DNA of 48,698 nucleotides from Bacillus pseudomycoides. GTDB lineage: Bacteria > Bacillota > Bacilli > Bacillales > Bacillaceae_G. Of the stretch, positions 15,261 to 24,969 are shown piece by piece. The stretch's first letter is position 1. Each line of letters begins with the position of its first letter. The position numbers and the translations under genes were made by a program. The notes below the pieces were generated by a model that saw nothing but the letters and a program-made list of their open reading frames with translations, made no database searches and was not told the origin of the DNA. The stretch is from the NCBI RefSeq assembly GCF_002551005.1, contig NZ_NVOY01000018.1, positions 1-48,698 on the forward strand, read 5' to 3'.

Positions 15261-15356
15261 ATGAAACATCCTTTCACATATATTTGATTCTTAATATGCC
15301 CAAAAAATTTTCATTTTTTATCGGCGACTTTTCCAATATATCGACCGTTTTTTACC

Positions 15357-15396
15357 ATATATCGGCGCTTCGACACGGGATAAAGACACTTCGACA
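15357..15396. repeat. Short repeat ATATCGGCG-TTCGACACG, copy 1
   Basis: Shares the pattern ATATCGGCG-n-TTCGACACG, then TAAAGAC, then TTCGACA, with 44223-44262. Further ATATCGACC and ATCGGCGACTT fragments just upstream (15320-15350) suggest several degenerate units. Confidence 0.5.
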
Positions 15397-15404
15397 AAAA
15401 CCAA

Positions 15405-15435
15405 CAAAAAAACCGAAGCTGCACCCAGCTCCGGT
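15405..15435 (-). terminator. Terminator of the AAA/VWA operon
   Basis: On the minus strand ACCGGAGCT pairs with AGCTTCGGT (15412-15435, 6-nt loop) followed by TTTTTTTG. It lies directly after the VWA gene stop. Confidence 0.88.
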
Positions 15436-15437
15436 CT

Positions 15438-17321
15438 CTATTCAATCGTCTTCAATAGTAGTTTCTTCAATAACGGTTTAATCTTCAAGCGTAAATCTTC
15501 CGCATGATTCGCGACTAAGAAGTGGTGGTTGTAAATATTTTTCATCAGTTGATAGGTTGCTTCTTTTGCTTCGCCTTCTTCGATAAAGATCCCGATGACT
15601 TCTATGCCATTTTTGCGAGCAAGTTTTACAGCTTCGTGTGTATCTAAAATACCGTCTTGTTGATAGTCTAATGCAGACGGTTCGCCATCTGTGAAGACGA
15701 GTAGGAATTTATGTTTTTCCTGACGTTTCGCAAGTTTTTCGGAAACGATACGAATAATGTATCCATCACGGTTATCTTCTTCTTCACGAAGTTGCATGAC
15801 TTCTGGACCAATGCTTGGCAGCGTTGAGTTTTGATAAGTTACAACTTCATGAATGACGTTTGGTTTATTCTCGGGTGTAGCACTAGAAGCATCTTCCCAA
15901 AATCCGCTAATAGCGTGCGGGATTTTTAACGATTTTAAAGCTTCATGGAAAAGAACGACGCTTTTTTTCGTTTCTTCCATTTTGTTATACATCGAACCAG
16001 AGCAGTCAACCAATAGTTGAAAGACAACGTCAAGCTCTTGTGATTCTTGTCCTTTTTTATAAAACATACGTGGTTGTTTTTCTGTATAAATACGTAGGAA
16101 TTTTTTACGAAGTCTTCCGTAGTATTTATCAGCATTTGCGTTTGTTTTATTTTCAATTGTTTTTTCGATAATTTTTTTTAGTTCTTTTACATCTTTATTT
16201 ACGACAGATTTTATCGCTTGATAGTCTTTCTTTTCGTCATGGTTTGGTTTGCGAGCTTCTTTAAAAGTATGCGATGCGCCGGCGTTATACTTACCGTATA
16301 CACCTTCACTTTGGCTAGAAGCATGAGATGCTCTCGTATCTTCAGTATCTGCACCGTCGAAGTTCGACTGCGTACTTTTTTGTGAAGTACCTTGCACAGA
16401 AGCGAGTGCTTGATCACTATCCTCAGATTCACGGGCCGTATCACCCATCATATTTGTTTTTGTACCGCTCTCTAATTCAAAGCGTAAGAAGTTTTCGTTT
16501 TCATTGTTTTTATTTTCACGATGCCAAGTCGAAAAACTTTCATTTATTTTACTTTTAGTATCGTCATCATCAACAATTTGAACATCATCGTTTGCTAATT
16601 CATCTACTCGTTCTTCAATTTTGTCAAAAATGACAGAAGTATTGAGCGGCGCAAGGCCAAAGTAGTTATTAATCATATCATGTTCTAAAAGTTCTTCTAA
16701 ACGATAGCGAATTTTTTCGACAACATACATCGTATCTTCTGTTGTACGCGTTTGGAACGTTTCGTGTAAGATTGCTTCAATGTGCTCAAAGTAGTCGTTG
16801 TTAAACATTTCGTATTTGTCGCTCGTTACTGTTAAGTAACATAAGCAAATAAGCATATCAGTATGATAATTACGGATCCGGTTAATTTCGTATTGTGAGC
16901 TGAAATAATTTCGATACATTTCTTTTCGGCGTGCAAAAATTGGTTTTGTACCAGGACGCTCTCGTTTTACAATTTCTTCAACTCGTAAATCTTCTAATAG
17001 AACGAATAACTGTGTTAAAAAATTTTTAAGCGGTGATTGCTGTAATTCTTTTGCATAACTACGAATCAGTTTCATATCGGAATGATGTTTGTAGCCAAGC
17101 GCTTTTAAATATACTTCGCTTTTTAAGCCGATTACTTTATCCGCTTCGCTTCGATCATCCCAAAAATGACTGATGACAATTTTATTTTCGATTTCGTCAT
17201 AATATGCTTTATATCCATATTCTAAATACGCATTTTCTTCTTTTAGAAGGGCGTACATTAAGTTTTCCATTTGTAGAAACAGAGACGCATCGATTTTCTT
17301 GTCGCTAAAAATTTGTCTCAT
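15438..17321 (-). CDS. VWA-domain protein, YojO/CobT-NorD-like
   Basis: 627 aa. The N-terminal ~240 residues are helical; a low-complexity acidic/Ser-rich linker runs from about 245 to 360. The C-terminal VWA domain starts near 430, with the MIDAS motif D439-C-S441-G-S443, a later Thr region (LVFTDGEPSALD), and metal-site acids. This is the CobT/NorD type of VWA protein that works with a MoxR-class AAA ATPase, encoded 3 bp upstream on the same strand. It matches B. subtilis YojO, whose partner is YojN. Such pairs act as metal-insertion or activation chaperones in other bacteria (Mg-chelatase-like, NO reductase activation). The client here is unknown, and no NO reductase or cobalt chelatase genes are nearby. 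Confidence 0.85.
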   Translation of the reverse strand: MRQIFSDKKIDASLFLQMENLMYALLKEENAYLEYGYKAYYDEIENKIVISHFWDDRSEADKVIGLKSEVYLKALGYKHHSDMKLIRSYAKELQQSPLKNFLTQLFVLLEDLRVEEIVKRERPGTKPIFARRKEMYRNYFSSQYEINRIRNYHTDMLICLCYLTVTSDKYEMFNNDYFEHIEAILHETFQTRTTEDTMYVVEKIRYRLEELLEHDMINNYFGLAPLNTSVIFDKIEERVDELANDDVQIVDDDDTKSKINESFSTWHRENKNNENENFLRFELESGTKTNMMGDTARESEDSDQALASVQGTSQKSTQSNFDGADTEDTRASHASSQSEGVYGKYNAGASHTFKEARKPNHDEKKDYQAIKSVVNKDVKELKKIIEKTIENKTNANADKYYGRLRKKFLRIYTEKQPRMFYKKGQESQELDVVFQLLVDCSGSMYNKMEETKKSVVLFHEALKSLKIPHAISGFWEDASSATPENKPNVIHEVVTYQNSTLPSIGPEVMQLREEEDNRDGYIIRIVSEKLAKRQEKHKFLLVFTDGEPSALDYQQDGILDTHEAVKLARKNGIEVIGIFIEEGEAKEATYQLMKNIYNHHFLVANHAEDLRLKIKPLLKKLLLKTIE

Positions 17322-17324
17322 GAA

Positions 17325-18218
17325 TTATCCCTCAAAAAAATAGCTTTCTGCTAATTCACGTACTGTCATTTGTTCCGTCTCATCGCTTAATTTTGCAATA
17401 ATACTTCGTTCAATTGCACGCATCACTGGAATATACACACTTAAATCACATGCATCGATAATACCGCGAATACTTGCAGCTTCTTCACTTACACGACCAT
17501 CGCGAGCTAGCGGCATTAAGTCGCTTGCGAATGCCACAAACTTTTCGATTGTTGCTGCATTCTGTAATTTTGATTCAGCTAATAACAGTTCTTTTAATGT
17601 TTCACCTTGAATATAAGGAACTTCAATAATAACGAAACGGTTTTTTAACGCTTCATTTAGTTCGCTCGTTCCAACATACCCTTCGTTAATCGCAGCAATT
17701 ACACGATATTCATCACTGCCATACACAACTTCTTGTGTGAATGGGTTTGTAATCATTTTTCGGTAGTCGAGTGCACCGTGAAGAAGTGGAAGCGTTTCTG
17801 GTTTTGCCATGTTAATTTCATCAATATAAAGGAAGTGACCATTTTTCATCGCTTTCATCAATGGACCATCCACGAAAGTAACTTCAGAGGCACCGCCTGT
17901 TGTTGTTAATGTGTTGTATCCTAAAATTCCTTCTACATCTAAATCAACAGAGCAGTTAATGCTATGCATGGGCTTTTGAAATAGATAAGATAGCGTTTCA
18001 GCAAGAACAGTTTTACCGCTTCCAGTAGGTCCTTTTAATAGAACGTTTTTGCCAAGAAGTAAGGCAGTAATTGCATCTTCAATAACGCTGCTGTCCGCTG
18101 CTTTATACATTTTTGTTCCAATTAAAGTAGCAGCATTGCCTGCTGTTTGTTTATTTGTTTCATGAATATTTACAAGTTGCTCTTTTAATCCTGCATGTAT
18201 ATGAAATTGTTCTAACAT
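17325..18218 (-). CDS. MoxR-type AAA+ ATPase, YojN-like
   Basis: 297 aa from MLEQFHIHAG. AGGTGG is seven bases upstream; an ATG at 18245 would start before the ribosome site. It has Walker A GPTGSGKT (63-70), Walker B FLYIDEI, a sensor region AAINEGYVGTSELNEALKNRF (sensor 1 Asn and arginine finger), and a C-terminal lid. It is the ATPase half of the MoxR/VWA pair with the following gene (gap 3 bp), matching B. subtilis YojN. The older name nitric-oxide reductase is by analogy to NorQ and is not supported by neighbours here. Confidence 0.87.
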   Translation of the reverse strand: MLEQFHIHAGLKEQLVNIHETNKQTAGNAATLIGTKMYKAADSSVIEDAITALLLGKNVLLKGPTGSGKTVLAETLSYLFQKPMHSINCSVDLDVEGILGYNTLTTTGGASEVTFVDGPLMKAMKNGHFLYIDEINMAKPETLPLLHGALDYRKMITNPFTQEVVYGSDEYRVIAAINEGYVGTSELNEALKNRFVIIEVPYIQGETLKELLLAESKLQNAATIEKFVAFASDLMPLARDGRVSEEAASIRGIIDACDLSVYIPVMRAIERSIIAKLSDETEQMTVRELAESYFFEG

Positions 18219-18294
18219 GTATTTCCCACCTAACATTATTTTCATAAAGTAAACAATCCTTCTTATGATAACGTGTTTTCATAAGTGAAGCAAA

Positions 18295-18323
18295 GAAAAA
18301 ACATCTTCCAATTTGGAAGATGT
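18295..18323 (-). terminator. Terminator downstream of cls
   Basis: ACATCTTCC (18301-18309) pairs with GGAAGATGT (18315-18323). On the minus strand it is followed by TTTTTTCTTT. The bcr1 element at 18332 lies between cls and this terminator, so cls mRNA carries the bcr1 sequence in its 3' end. Confidence 0.8.
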
Positions 18324-18326
18324 TCC

Positions 18327-18482
18327 CTTATCCCGCTATTCGTGAGCAGTAAGACCCCCACCTCAAAATTTAGAGAGAAACAAAGAAGATAGGTGGGGGA
18401 TAACTGCCCGTAAAAGCCCGATTGGGCGGGCTAACCATCAGTGGGGGATAAAGCCCCCCCACTGATGGAAGTTTCACTTTAT
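18327..18482. repeat. Full-length bcr1-type element
   Basis: A 146-bp core (18332-18477) from CCCGCTATTCGTGAGCAGTA to GATGGAAGTTTCAC, flanked by CTTAT and TTTAT. It contains inner stems (GGTGGGGG with CCCCCACC; GCCCGATTGGGCGGGC; CCATCAGTGGGGG with CCCCCCCACTGATGG). Size, target duplication and structure fit bcr1, the mobile chromosomal repeat of the B. cereus group. The right TTTAT contains the cls stop codon. Confidence 0.8.
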
Positions 18483-20005
18483 AAAAGTGGCGAAATAAGT
18501 CGCATTAGTGATTCAAGCATTCTTTTGCGAATGCTTCTATTTTGAAATACTTCCCAGCGAATTTCTGTAGAATCTTTAAAATCTTGTTCGAAATCACGTT
18601 TAATGTCAAGGACAGTCGGAGATTCGTATAATATGGCGATTAATTCATAATTCAGTTCAAAACTACGAATGTCCATATTTGCTGTACCAATTGTTGCAAC
18701 TTCATCATCAATTAAGACAATTTTAGCATGCATAAATCCATCTTTATAACGATAAATAGAAACACCTGCTTCTAATAATGGGGCAAAGTAAGATTGAGAA
18801 GCTTGATCGCTTATCACGCTATCGCTTATGCCGGGATACAGAATACGGACATCAATTCCGGCGATTGCACTTAAACGTAGTAATGTTAATGTTTCTTGAT
18901 CGGGAATAAAGTATGGCGTTGCGATCCAAATAGAACGTTTCGCTGATGTCATTGCTGCTAACAGGGCATTTCGAATCGTCTTGTCATTTGCACTCGGACC
19001 ACTTGCGACAATTTGGACAGCACCTTCTGCCTGGGCTGTCGCCCCTGGGAAATACTCTTTCTTCATAAAAGATTCCCAAGAATAGCTGTTTAATCCACTA
19101 AGTGCGTATAACCAATCTTCTAAAAAGAGCGCTTGTAGTTTGTATAATGCTTTCCCTTCAAGTTTTAAATGACTATCTCGCCAGATTGGAAATTTCTTGG
19201 AATGCCCAAGATATTCATCCCCAACATTCAATCCACCTGTAAAACCAATTTTTCCGTCAATAATAATGCTTTTCCGGTGATTCCGGTAATTTACAGTTTC
19301 GATTAACCACGGAGAAAGGACAGGATCGAATTCGACTACCTCAATTCCTGCATCCTTCATCGGTTGCAAAAAGGTGCTTCGTAATGGATAGCTTCCGAGG
19401 TCATCAAATAAAAAGCGGACAATGACACCCTCTTTTGCTTTTTCGATTAAAGCATCTCGAATCTTTGTTCCAATTTCATCAGCCCGATAAATGTAATATT
19501 GAATATGAATGTGATGTTTTGCCTCTTGGATGGAGGATAAAATTTCTGTAAATGTCTCCTCTCCGTTTGTTAGTAATTTCGCTCTAGTTTCATCAGCAAT
19601 AGGGCCCCCGCCAAATTTTTGAATGATTGTAGTTAAATGGGAAGAGTGTTCATTTAGAGACGATGGTATTTCTTGTTTCAATCGTTTTCCTTCTAAAATT
19701 TCACGGAACAACTTTCTTTGTTCTTCGGAACGATGTAAATGTTTTATTCGGCGCCATTTACTTCGGCCAAATAATAAATACAAAAATACGCCCAAAATAG
19801 GGAGAATTGCTAATACTAAAAACCAAGCTAACGTACTTTGCGGGGATCGATTTTCAATAAAGATGACGAAAGCAATACCGGCAGCTGTAGTAAAGAATAC
19901 GACTCCAGCGAAAGTATATAACGATATAGATGATCTGTTTAAAAGCATGAGTAAAATAGTTGAAATTGAAATAACAAATAGTAATTGCAGAACACGATTT
20001 TTCAT
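18479..20005 (-). CDS. cls: Cardiolipin synthase
   Basis: 508 aa from MKNRVLQLL. AAAGGTGA lies upstream; the reading from 20074 has no ribosome site. Two N-terminal TM helices (about 5-25, 31-50) plus a third (about 56-80) precede two phospholipase-D motifs: H243-K245-D250 (NHRKSIIIDGKIGFTGGLN) and H426-K428-D433 (MHAKIVLIDDEVATIGTANMD). It joins two phosphatidylglycerol molecules to give cardiolipin and glycerol at the membrane. Several Cls paralogues are usual in this group; which one this is cannot be told. The stop codon falls in the TTTAT of the adjoining bcr1 element. Confidence 0.92.
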   Translation of the reverse strand: MKNRVLQLLFVISISTILLMLLNRSSISLYTFAGVVFFTTAAGIAFVIFIENRSPQSTLAWFLVLAILPILGVFLYLLFGRSKWRRIKHLHRSEEQRKLFREILEGKRLKQEIPSSLNEHSSHLTTIIQKFGGGPIADETRAKLLTNGEETFTEILSSIQEAKHHIHIQYYIYRADEIGTKIRDALIEKAKEGVIVRFLFDDLGSYPLRSTFLQPMKDAGIEVVEFDPVLSPWLIETVNYRNHRKSIIIDGKIGFTGGLNVGDEYLGHSKKFPIWRDSHLKLEGKALYKLQALFLEDWLYALSGLNSYSWESFMKKEYFPGATAQAEGAVQIVASGPSANDKTIRNALLAAMTSAKRSIWIATPYFIPDQETLTLLRLSAIAGIDVRILYPGISDSVISDQASQSYFAPLLEAGVSIYRYKDGFMHAKIVLIDDEVATIGTANMDIRSFELNYELIAILYESPTVLDIKRDFEQDFKDSTEIRWEVFQNRSIRKRMLESLMRLISPLL

Positions 20006-20237
20006 TGGTAGGAATGTCACCTTTTTCTGATTAGTTATAGCCTTATTATAAAATGTTTTATTTACATTAAACAAATAGGAAATTTAGATTTTTTCTGAAC
20101 GGGAGCAAACTTTTTTTATTGTTTTGGAAAAAAGATAATTTTACATAGAGTGAAAGGGAATTACTATTGTTGTATTCAAAAATGATAACTTCTCTAATGG
20201 AAGGGTTATGTGAAAAATGGTTGAAGGAGAAATTACG

Positions 20238-20597
20238 ATGATTACAAAATATCGGCTACATTTTTATTTGAATGCAAGACATTATGTGTCTATTAATGGA
20301 AAGAAATCAGATGTACATCCGCATACATGGGAAATTACATTACTTATTTCACATAAAAGAGAAGAAGAGTTACATTTTGCTCATATTGAAAACGTCATTG
20401 GAGAATACTTAAATGAATATCAAGGAACTTGCTTAAATGATTCTCCAAGATTTTCAGGAAAAAATTGTACGATGGAACAAATTGGACGAATCTTTTTTGA
20501 AGATTTGGCAGAGTGTTTGCAAGAGCATGATGTCCCGTTGGAAGAATTAACAATTAATGAGAACCCAATGCGGCAATATGTGATTCAGAGAGGATAG
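20238..20597 (+). CDS. 6-pyruvoyl-tetrahydropterin synthase-like protein of XrtG cassette
   Basis: 119 aa from MITKYRLHF, with AAGGAG eight bases before the ATG at 20238. It has the tunnelling fold of QueD/PTPS: zinc-ligand histidines H15, H27 and H29 (ARHYV... and VHPHTWEI), and a C-terminal ELTINENP segment. The catalytic Cys of QueD/PTPS, normally four residues before the second His, is K23 here, so the usual reaction is unlikely. It is the first gene of a five-gene operon; the next gene starts 14 bp later. From memory, PTPS-related proteins of this kind travel with exosortase G. Its role there is unknown; pterin or deazapurine synthesis is not supported because no partner genes are present. 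Confidence 0.8.
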   Translation: MITKYRLHFYLNARHYVSINGKKSDVHPHTWEITLLISHKREEELHFAHIENVIGEYLNEYQGTCLNDSPRFSGKNCTMEQIGRIFFEDLAECLQEHDVPLEELTINENPMRQYVIQRG

Positions 20598-20611
20598 AGA
20601 GGAAAAGCAGT

Positions 20612-23017
20612 ATGAAACTTGAACAACGAAAACGAGTTGGGCTGTTTCTTTTTCAACTTTCTTTATTAATAGTATGTGCTTTCCTTATGTCATGGTATGT
20701 GAATCGCTTCGGGCGTTACCCGTGGGGTTCGGACACTTATGGTCACCTATATAAAGCAAATTTACTATATGAAGAATTTCAAAAAGGAAATTGGTATGTG
20801 AATTATAGTGCCGAGTGGTATAACGGATTTCAACCATTTCGATTTTGGGCACCTTTATCTTATTACATTTTAGCTGTATTACGAATGTTGACAACGGATA
20901 TGAATTCGGCGTATCAACTATTTTATATTTTTCTTTTTATTGTAGGTGGTTTCGGTTGGTTATTGTGGGGAGGGTATACAAAACGACAATGGCTAGCATT
21001 TTTTATTGGTATACTATGGTTCTTCGTTCCGGAAAATCTTCGCATTTTATTTGCAGAAGGAAATGTTCCTTTTTGTACGATCACATCAATCTTACCCTTT
21101 CTATTTTTACTATTTTACCGTGCAGTACGTGAAAAAAGACTTCACTTATACCTCATTCTTTCTATCTTAATGGCAATCATCACACTCATTCATCCGATGT
21201 TAACAGCTATGGTCGGTTTGTCATTCTTTTTATTTTGTCTTATCGACTCAATTGTAAATAAAGAGATGATTCATAAGTTTATTGTACTGATGTATGCTGC
21301 GTTAGGGATTTGTTTATCTGGATTTTGGCTATTTCCAGCATTAAATGGCGGCATTATTGGAATGGACCGGGAGGCAAATTTAGAAGTAATGGCACTACAC
21401 TCGTATCCATTAAGTGTATCGCTGCATCCATTTTTACGTTTTCATGATATCGAAATCTATTATTTTGGCTGTTCATTTGCTGCTTTAGCTTTATTTGGTT
21501 TACTTTTTAGTTCTAAAAAACAGGTGACAGGTTTTTCTGTTGCGTTATTCATTATGATCGGCACAACAAAACTAGCATTACCACTGCTGCAAAATATGCC
21601 TTTTGTTCAAGTGCTATGGATGCGCCGCTTTACGGCAATGGCGATGGTGATGATTTTGTTCTCTTTTTTACTATGGAAAACTCTTCGTAAGTCTTTCATG
21701 TGGCTGTTTATTTTATTGTTAGCTGCTGATTCGGGAGCTTCTTTTTATACAGTTGGGTTTAACCGAGAATTTCCGAAAGGGCAAGCTGAAGATTTAGATG
21801 TAGCGATTTCTGCAGCATCGCAGCGGATCTCGATGCTAGATAACTCCGAATACGGTTCGTTTCCAAGTTACTATTTGTCCTATCATGGAATGCAAAATAA
21901 GGTGAAAGATCAAGTGTATGGCTGGGCATGGCAAGGAGCAACAACGGCACAAAATTTAGTACAAATAAATACAGCATTAGAACATGAATATTATGATGTT
22001 TTATTTGATCGTACGCTAGAAACAGGAGCGGATACATTCGTATTAAAAAAGAATTTTGTTAAGCATCCTGAGGAAATGAAAAAAACGGCCAAACGAGTAG
22101 GATATGAATTACGAAAGGAAACACCTAGCAACTATATTTATAAATATCCTATTGAAGGGAACTTTGGAACGAAAGTGCAATATGAGGGGATTGCAATTGG
22201 AAAATATGCACCCAATATTACTTATATGTTCCCGCAATTGTTAATAGGGGACAGAATGAAAATTGATGACTACATGTTTAGCGAGTTAAAAAATTATAAA
22301 GTTGTTTACATTTCAGGAGTAGATTACAAAGACAAACAAGCAGCAGAACAGTTAGTGAAAAAATTAGCCGATCATCATGTTAGAGTGGTAATTGACACAG
22401 CTGGAATGATAGAACCATTTCTGAATGTAAATGTGCAACCCATTGCGCTGCAAGATCAGTATGGGGAATTATTTTATAAAGGTAAAAGAATGGAAACAAA
22501 ACCGTTTCCTAAACAATCAAGTGATTGGAGAACGAATGTTATTAGTGATACAACTGATTCAGATTCACAGTTATATGTGAATAAACAGATTTTCAATTAT
22601 CTTTCGAAAAGCCAAAATGAAAACGTAATGTTTATGTCATTAAATATTCCTTATTATACGTTTGTAACGAAAAATGAGGATACACTCCAAATTCTTGAGG
22701 ATATGTTGCAATTAAAAGCTTACACATTACCAAAGAGAGAAGTTGTACCAGTACGTTTAAAACGAAATCATAATGAAGTCATTGTTGATAGTGAACAAGT
22801 AAATGTACTTGTGCCTGTTGCAGCAATTGATGCTTTTCAAACAGTAGAAGGTACATATGAAAAAATGAATCAATTTATGAACATAAAGACGAAACATGTG
22901 AAAGTACATGTTGGCTATCCGTATATGATGCAAGGTGCAGTTTTATCTGTAAGTGCATTCTGTATCATTTGTAGTTTATCGTATGGAATTTATAGAAGAA
23001 GGGAGCGAGAAGCATGA
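20612..23017 (+). CDS. Large membrane protein of XrtG cassette (PTPS-related/GT-C-like)
   Basis: 801 aa. About ten N-terminal TM helices span residues 10-395. The first loop contains a WGSDTYGHLYKANLLYEE motif (Asp and His just after TM1), which recalls the acidic loop of GT-C lipid-sugar transferases. A large extracytoplasmic domain (about 400-770) follows, then one C-terminal TM (about 772-793) and a basic tail RRREREA. It corresponds to the family named 6-pyruvoyl-tetrahydropterin synthase related membrane protein, a name that comes from gene neighbourhood. Glycosyl transfer is inferred. It overlaps xrtG by 4 bp (ATGA). Confidence 0.8.
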   Translation: MKLEQRKRVGLFLFQLSLLIVCAFLMSWYVNRFGRYPWGSDTYGHLYKANLLYEEFQKGNWYVNYSAEWYNGFQPFRFWAPLSYYILAVLRMLTTDMNSAYQLFYIFLFIVGGFGWLLWGGYTKRQWLAFFIGILWFFVPENLRILFAEGNVPFCTITSILPFLFLLFYRAVREKRLHLYLILSILMAIITLIHPMLTAMVGLSFFLFCLIDSIVNKEMIHKFIVLMYAALGICLSGFWLFPALNGGIIGMDREANLEVMALHSYPLSVSLHPFLRFHDIEIYYFGCSFAALALFGLLFSSKKQVTGFSVALFIMIGTTKLALPLLQNMPFVQVLWMRRFTAMAMVMILFSFLLWKTLRKSFMWLFILLLAADSGASFYTVGFNREFPKGQAEDLDVAISAASQRISMLDNSEYGSFPSYYLSYHGMQNKVKDQVYGWAWQGATTAQNLVQINTALEHEYYDVLFDRTLETGADTFVLKKNFVKHPEEMKKTAKRVGYELRKETPSNYIYKYPIEGNFGTKVQYEGIAIGKYAPNITYMFPQLLIGDRMKIDDYMFSELKNYKVVYISGVDYKDKQAAEQLVKKLADHHVRVVIDTAGMIEPFLNVNVQPIALQDQYGELFYKGKRMETKPFPKQSSDWRTNVISDTTDSDSQLYVNKQIFNYLSKSQNENVMFMSLNIPYYTFVTKNEDTLQILEDMLQLKAYTLPKREVVPVRLKRNHNEVIVDSEQVNVLVPVAAIDAFQTVEGTYEKMNQFMNIKTKHVKVHVGYPYMMQGAVLSVSAFCIICSLSYGIYRRREREA

Positions 23018-23598
23018 GCTCCATTATCATTGGTATGCTACTGATTGTACTTTGTATTTTCGGTTATATGATGATGCAACGGATTGGACTACGCTTCTTT
23101 ACTTTTATAGTAGGAAGCGTAGGTTTTTTTACAATTTGTATGCTGTACTTTCTGCCTTACGTTGAGAAATACGCAAACATTGTGAATTCCTATGTGTTAG
23201 AGTGGATTTCGACTGTATTTCCAGTATTTGATGTGCATCGTGAACTTGCATTAGTAACAATTGAAACGGGAAAAGGAATTGTAACGATGGTATTGAATTA
23301 TGAATGCTCTGGCGGTATTGAACTGCTCGTGTTTCTTTCTCTCGTTCTTTTTTTCCCATTTGGAAATATAAAAACAAAGGCATTATCAACTATTTTTGGT
23401 TTATTCTTTTTAATTGTCGCAAATATTTTGCGGTTATTATTCATTATTGTTGTCACAAAGATATTTGGAGCGGACGCATACAAGCTTGTTCATATGGTAT
23501 TCGCTCGCATTCTTTTCTTCGGTTTAACCGTATATCTTTATTATGTATTATTTACACTTGTTCAAATTCGCTATCAGAAAGTAGGTGAATTAAAGTGA
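23014..23598 (+). CDS. xrtG: Exosortase family protein XrtG
   Basis: 194 aa, about five to six TM helices. The exosortase/archaeosortase triad is present: C98 in NYECSGGIE, R140 in ANILRLLF and H160 in KLVHMVFARI. Exosortases are membrane transpeptidase-like enzymes that cut C-terminal sorting tails of secreted proteins; the Cys attacks the substrate. This small Gram-positive form (XrtG) is typically found in a dedicated cassette. It overlaps both neighbours by 4 bp, so translation is coupled. The likely substrate is the last gene of the operon (24970-25692). Confidence 0.9.
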   Translation: MSSIIIGMLLIVLCIFGYMMMQRIGLRFFTFIVGSVGFFTICMLYFLPYVEKYANIVNSYVLEWISTVFPVFDVHRELALVTIETGKGIVTMVLNYECSGGIELLVFLSLVLFFPFGNIKTKALSTIFGLFFLIVANILRLLFIIVVTKIFGADAYKLVHMVFARILFFGLTVYLYYVLFTLVQIRYQKVGELK

Positions 23599-24950
23599 CG
23601 ATAGATGTTTTGTTACATGAATTCTTTTTTTGGACCGTGTGGCTTATTATTCCGTTACTGATTGATTTATTCACTGGCTTTGGAAGTGCTATTGTTGTCT
23701 GGCGTACTTATTTCAGAAAGAAAGAGACAGAATTAACTTTTTTTCCATATGTAACGATTCTGATTCCTGTTTATAATTCTGAAAAAACGTTGAGAGATTG
23801 TTTGCAGTCAATTGTAGATCAACAATATCCATTGCAAAATATACAGGTTATTTTGATTGATAATGGGTCAGAAGATGAATCTTTTGAAGTGTTTCAGCAA
23901 TTTCAAATGGAGCAGCCGATTTTAAATATTAGATATATAAAATCAACGCAAGGAAAGGCACAAGCATTGAATCAAGGAATATACCTTTCACGAGGAAGGT
24001 ACATTTTAAATATTGATTCAGACGGTATGCTTGATGCAAGAGCTGTTTACAATACAGTAAGAAAATTTGAAGAAGATGTGGATATTGCAGCAATGACTGG
24101 TGTTGTCATGATCAATCCACAATTCATTCAAGAAAATAGTAAACCGTTATTAAAATTATTACAGCGCTGTGAGTTGTTTGAGTATGTAGAAGCATTTTTA
24201 GTAGGTAGAGGTTATCAATCAAATCGTAATTCTATTTTCACATTAGCAGGAGCGTTTTCAGCATTCCGAAAAGAGGTATTAACAAAAACACAAATGTATA
24301 ATATTGAAACACTTGGAGAAGACACGCATATGACAACGCAAATTCGTCTTATGTACAATGGAAAAATAGCATTATGCGAGGACGCTTTTTTCTATGTAGA
24401 TCCAATCGAATCCGTAGACCGCTTATACATGCAAAGGCAACGTTGGCAACGAGGGGGAATAGAAGTTACCGCTTTATTTAATACATTGTTAAAGAAAAAA
24501 ATGCGAGGTAGTTTAGATGTCATTCGCTATACAATGATTAAAGACCATACATTAATTTTTTCTAGAATGATTTGGATCTTTGCGCTCGTATATTTAATGT
24601 TTTTGGATTATCCATTGTATTTAATTGTAACAGCAAATATGATTCTTTACTTTGCCTATGTAGCAAATTCATTGTTGTTTTATTTTGTTTCAAATTTGTA
24701 TTTGAAATCACAGCCAAAGATAAAGAAATATATGCGTAAACATCTATATACAGTATTTCTACTTCCGTTTTATCGGATGTTTGTCTTCTTTTGCCGCATT
24801 GCTGGAACGATTAACGCAAAGGAAGAGAGAGCAAACTGGAATACGCGCACATTAAGTGAAGAAATGCAGATGATTAGTGTGAGAATAAAGAAACGGTTTT
24901 CCTTCTATTTTAAATTGAAGAAATGGATGAACGGTGGCAATAATAAATGA
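23595..24950 (+). CDS. XrtG-associated family 2 glycosyltransferase
   Basis: 451 aa, starting at GTG that overlaps the xrtG stop. One N-terminal TM (about 12-34), then a GT2 domain: IPVYNSEKTL (about 57-66), LIDNGSEDES, DSD at 141-143, acceptor base in GED (241-243) and the QRQRW motif (280-284) of processive synthases. Two to three TM helices follow (about 310-390). This is the pattern of polysaccharide synthases such as poly-GlcNAc or hyaluronan synthases. In the XrtG cassette it may make or transfer a glycan for the sorted surface protein. The sugar is unknown. Confidence 0.88.
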   Translation: MTIDVLLHEFFFWTVWLIIPLLIDLFTGFGSAIVVWRTYFRKKETELTFFPYVTILIPVYNSEKTLRDCLQSIVDQQYPLQNIQVILIDNGSEDESFEVFQQFQMEQPILNIRYIKSTQGKAQALNQGIYLSRGRYILNIDSDGMLDARAVYNTVRKFEEDVDIAAMTGVVMINPQFIQENSKPLLKLLQRCELFEYVEAFLVGRGYQSNRNSIFTLAGAFSAFRKEVLTKTQMYNIETLGEDTHMTTQIRLMYNGKIALCEDAFFYVDPIESVDRLYMQRQRWQRGGIEVTALFNTLLKKKMRGSLDVIRYTMIKDHTLIFSRMIWIFALVYLMFLDYPLYLIVTANMILYFAYVANSLLFYFVSNLYLKSQPKIKKYMRKHLYTVFLLPFYRMFVFFCRIAGTINAKEERANWNTRTLSEEMQMISVRIKKRFSFYFKLKKWMNGGNNK

Positions 24951-24969
24951 TTTGTGGAGGAGACTTACC

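Noticed and set aside
15357-15396. CRISPR-like array in the TTCGACA repeats
   Set aside because: Units are degenerate, unequal in spacing and only a few in number, with no cas genes nearby.
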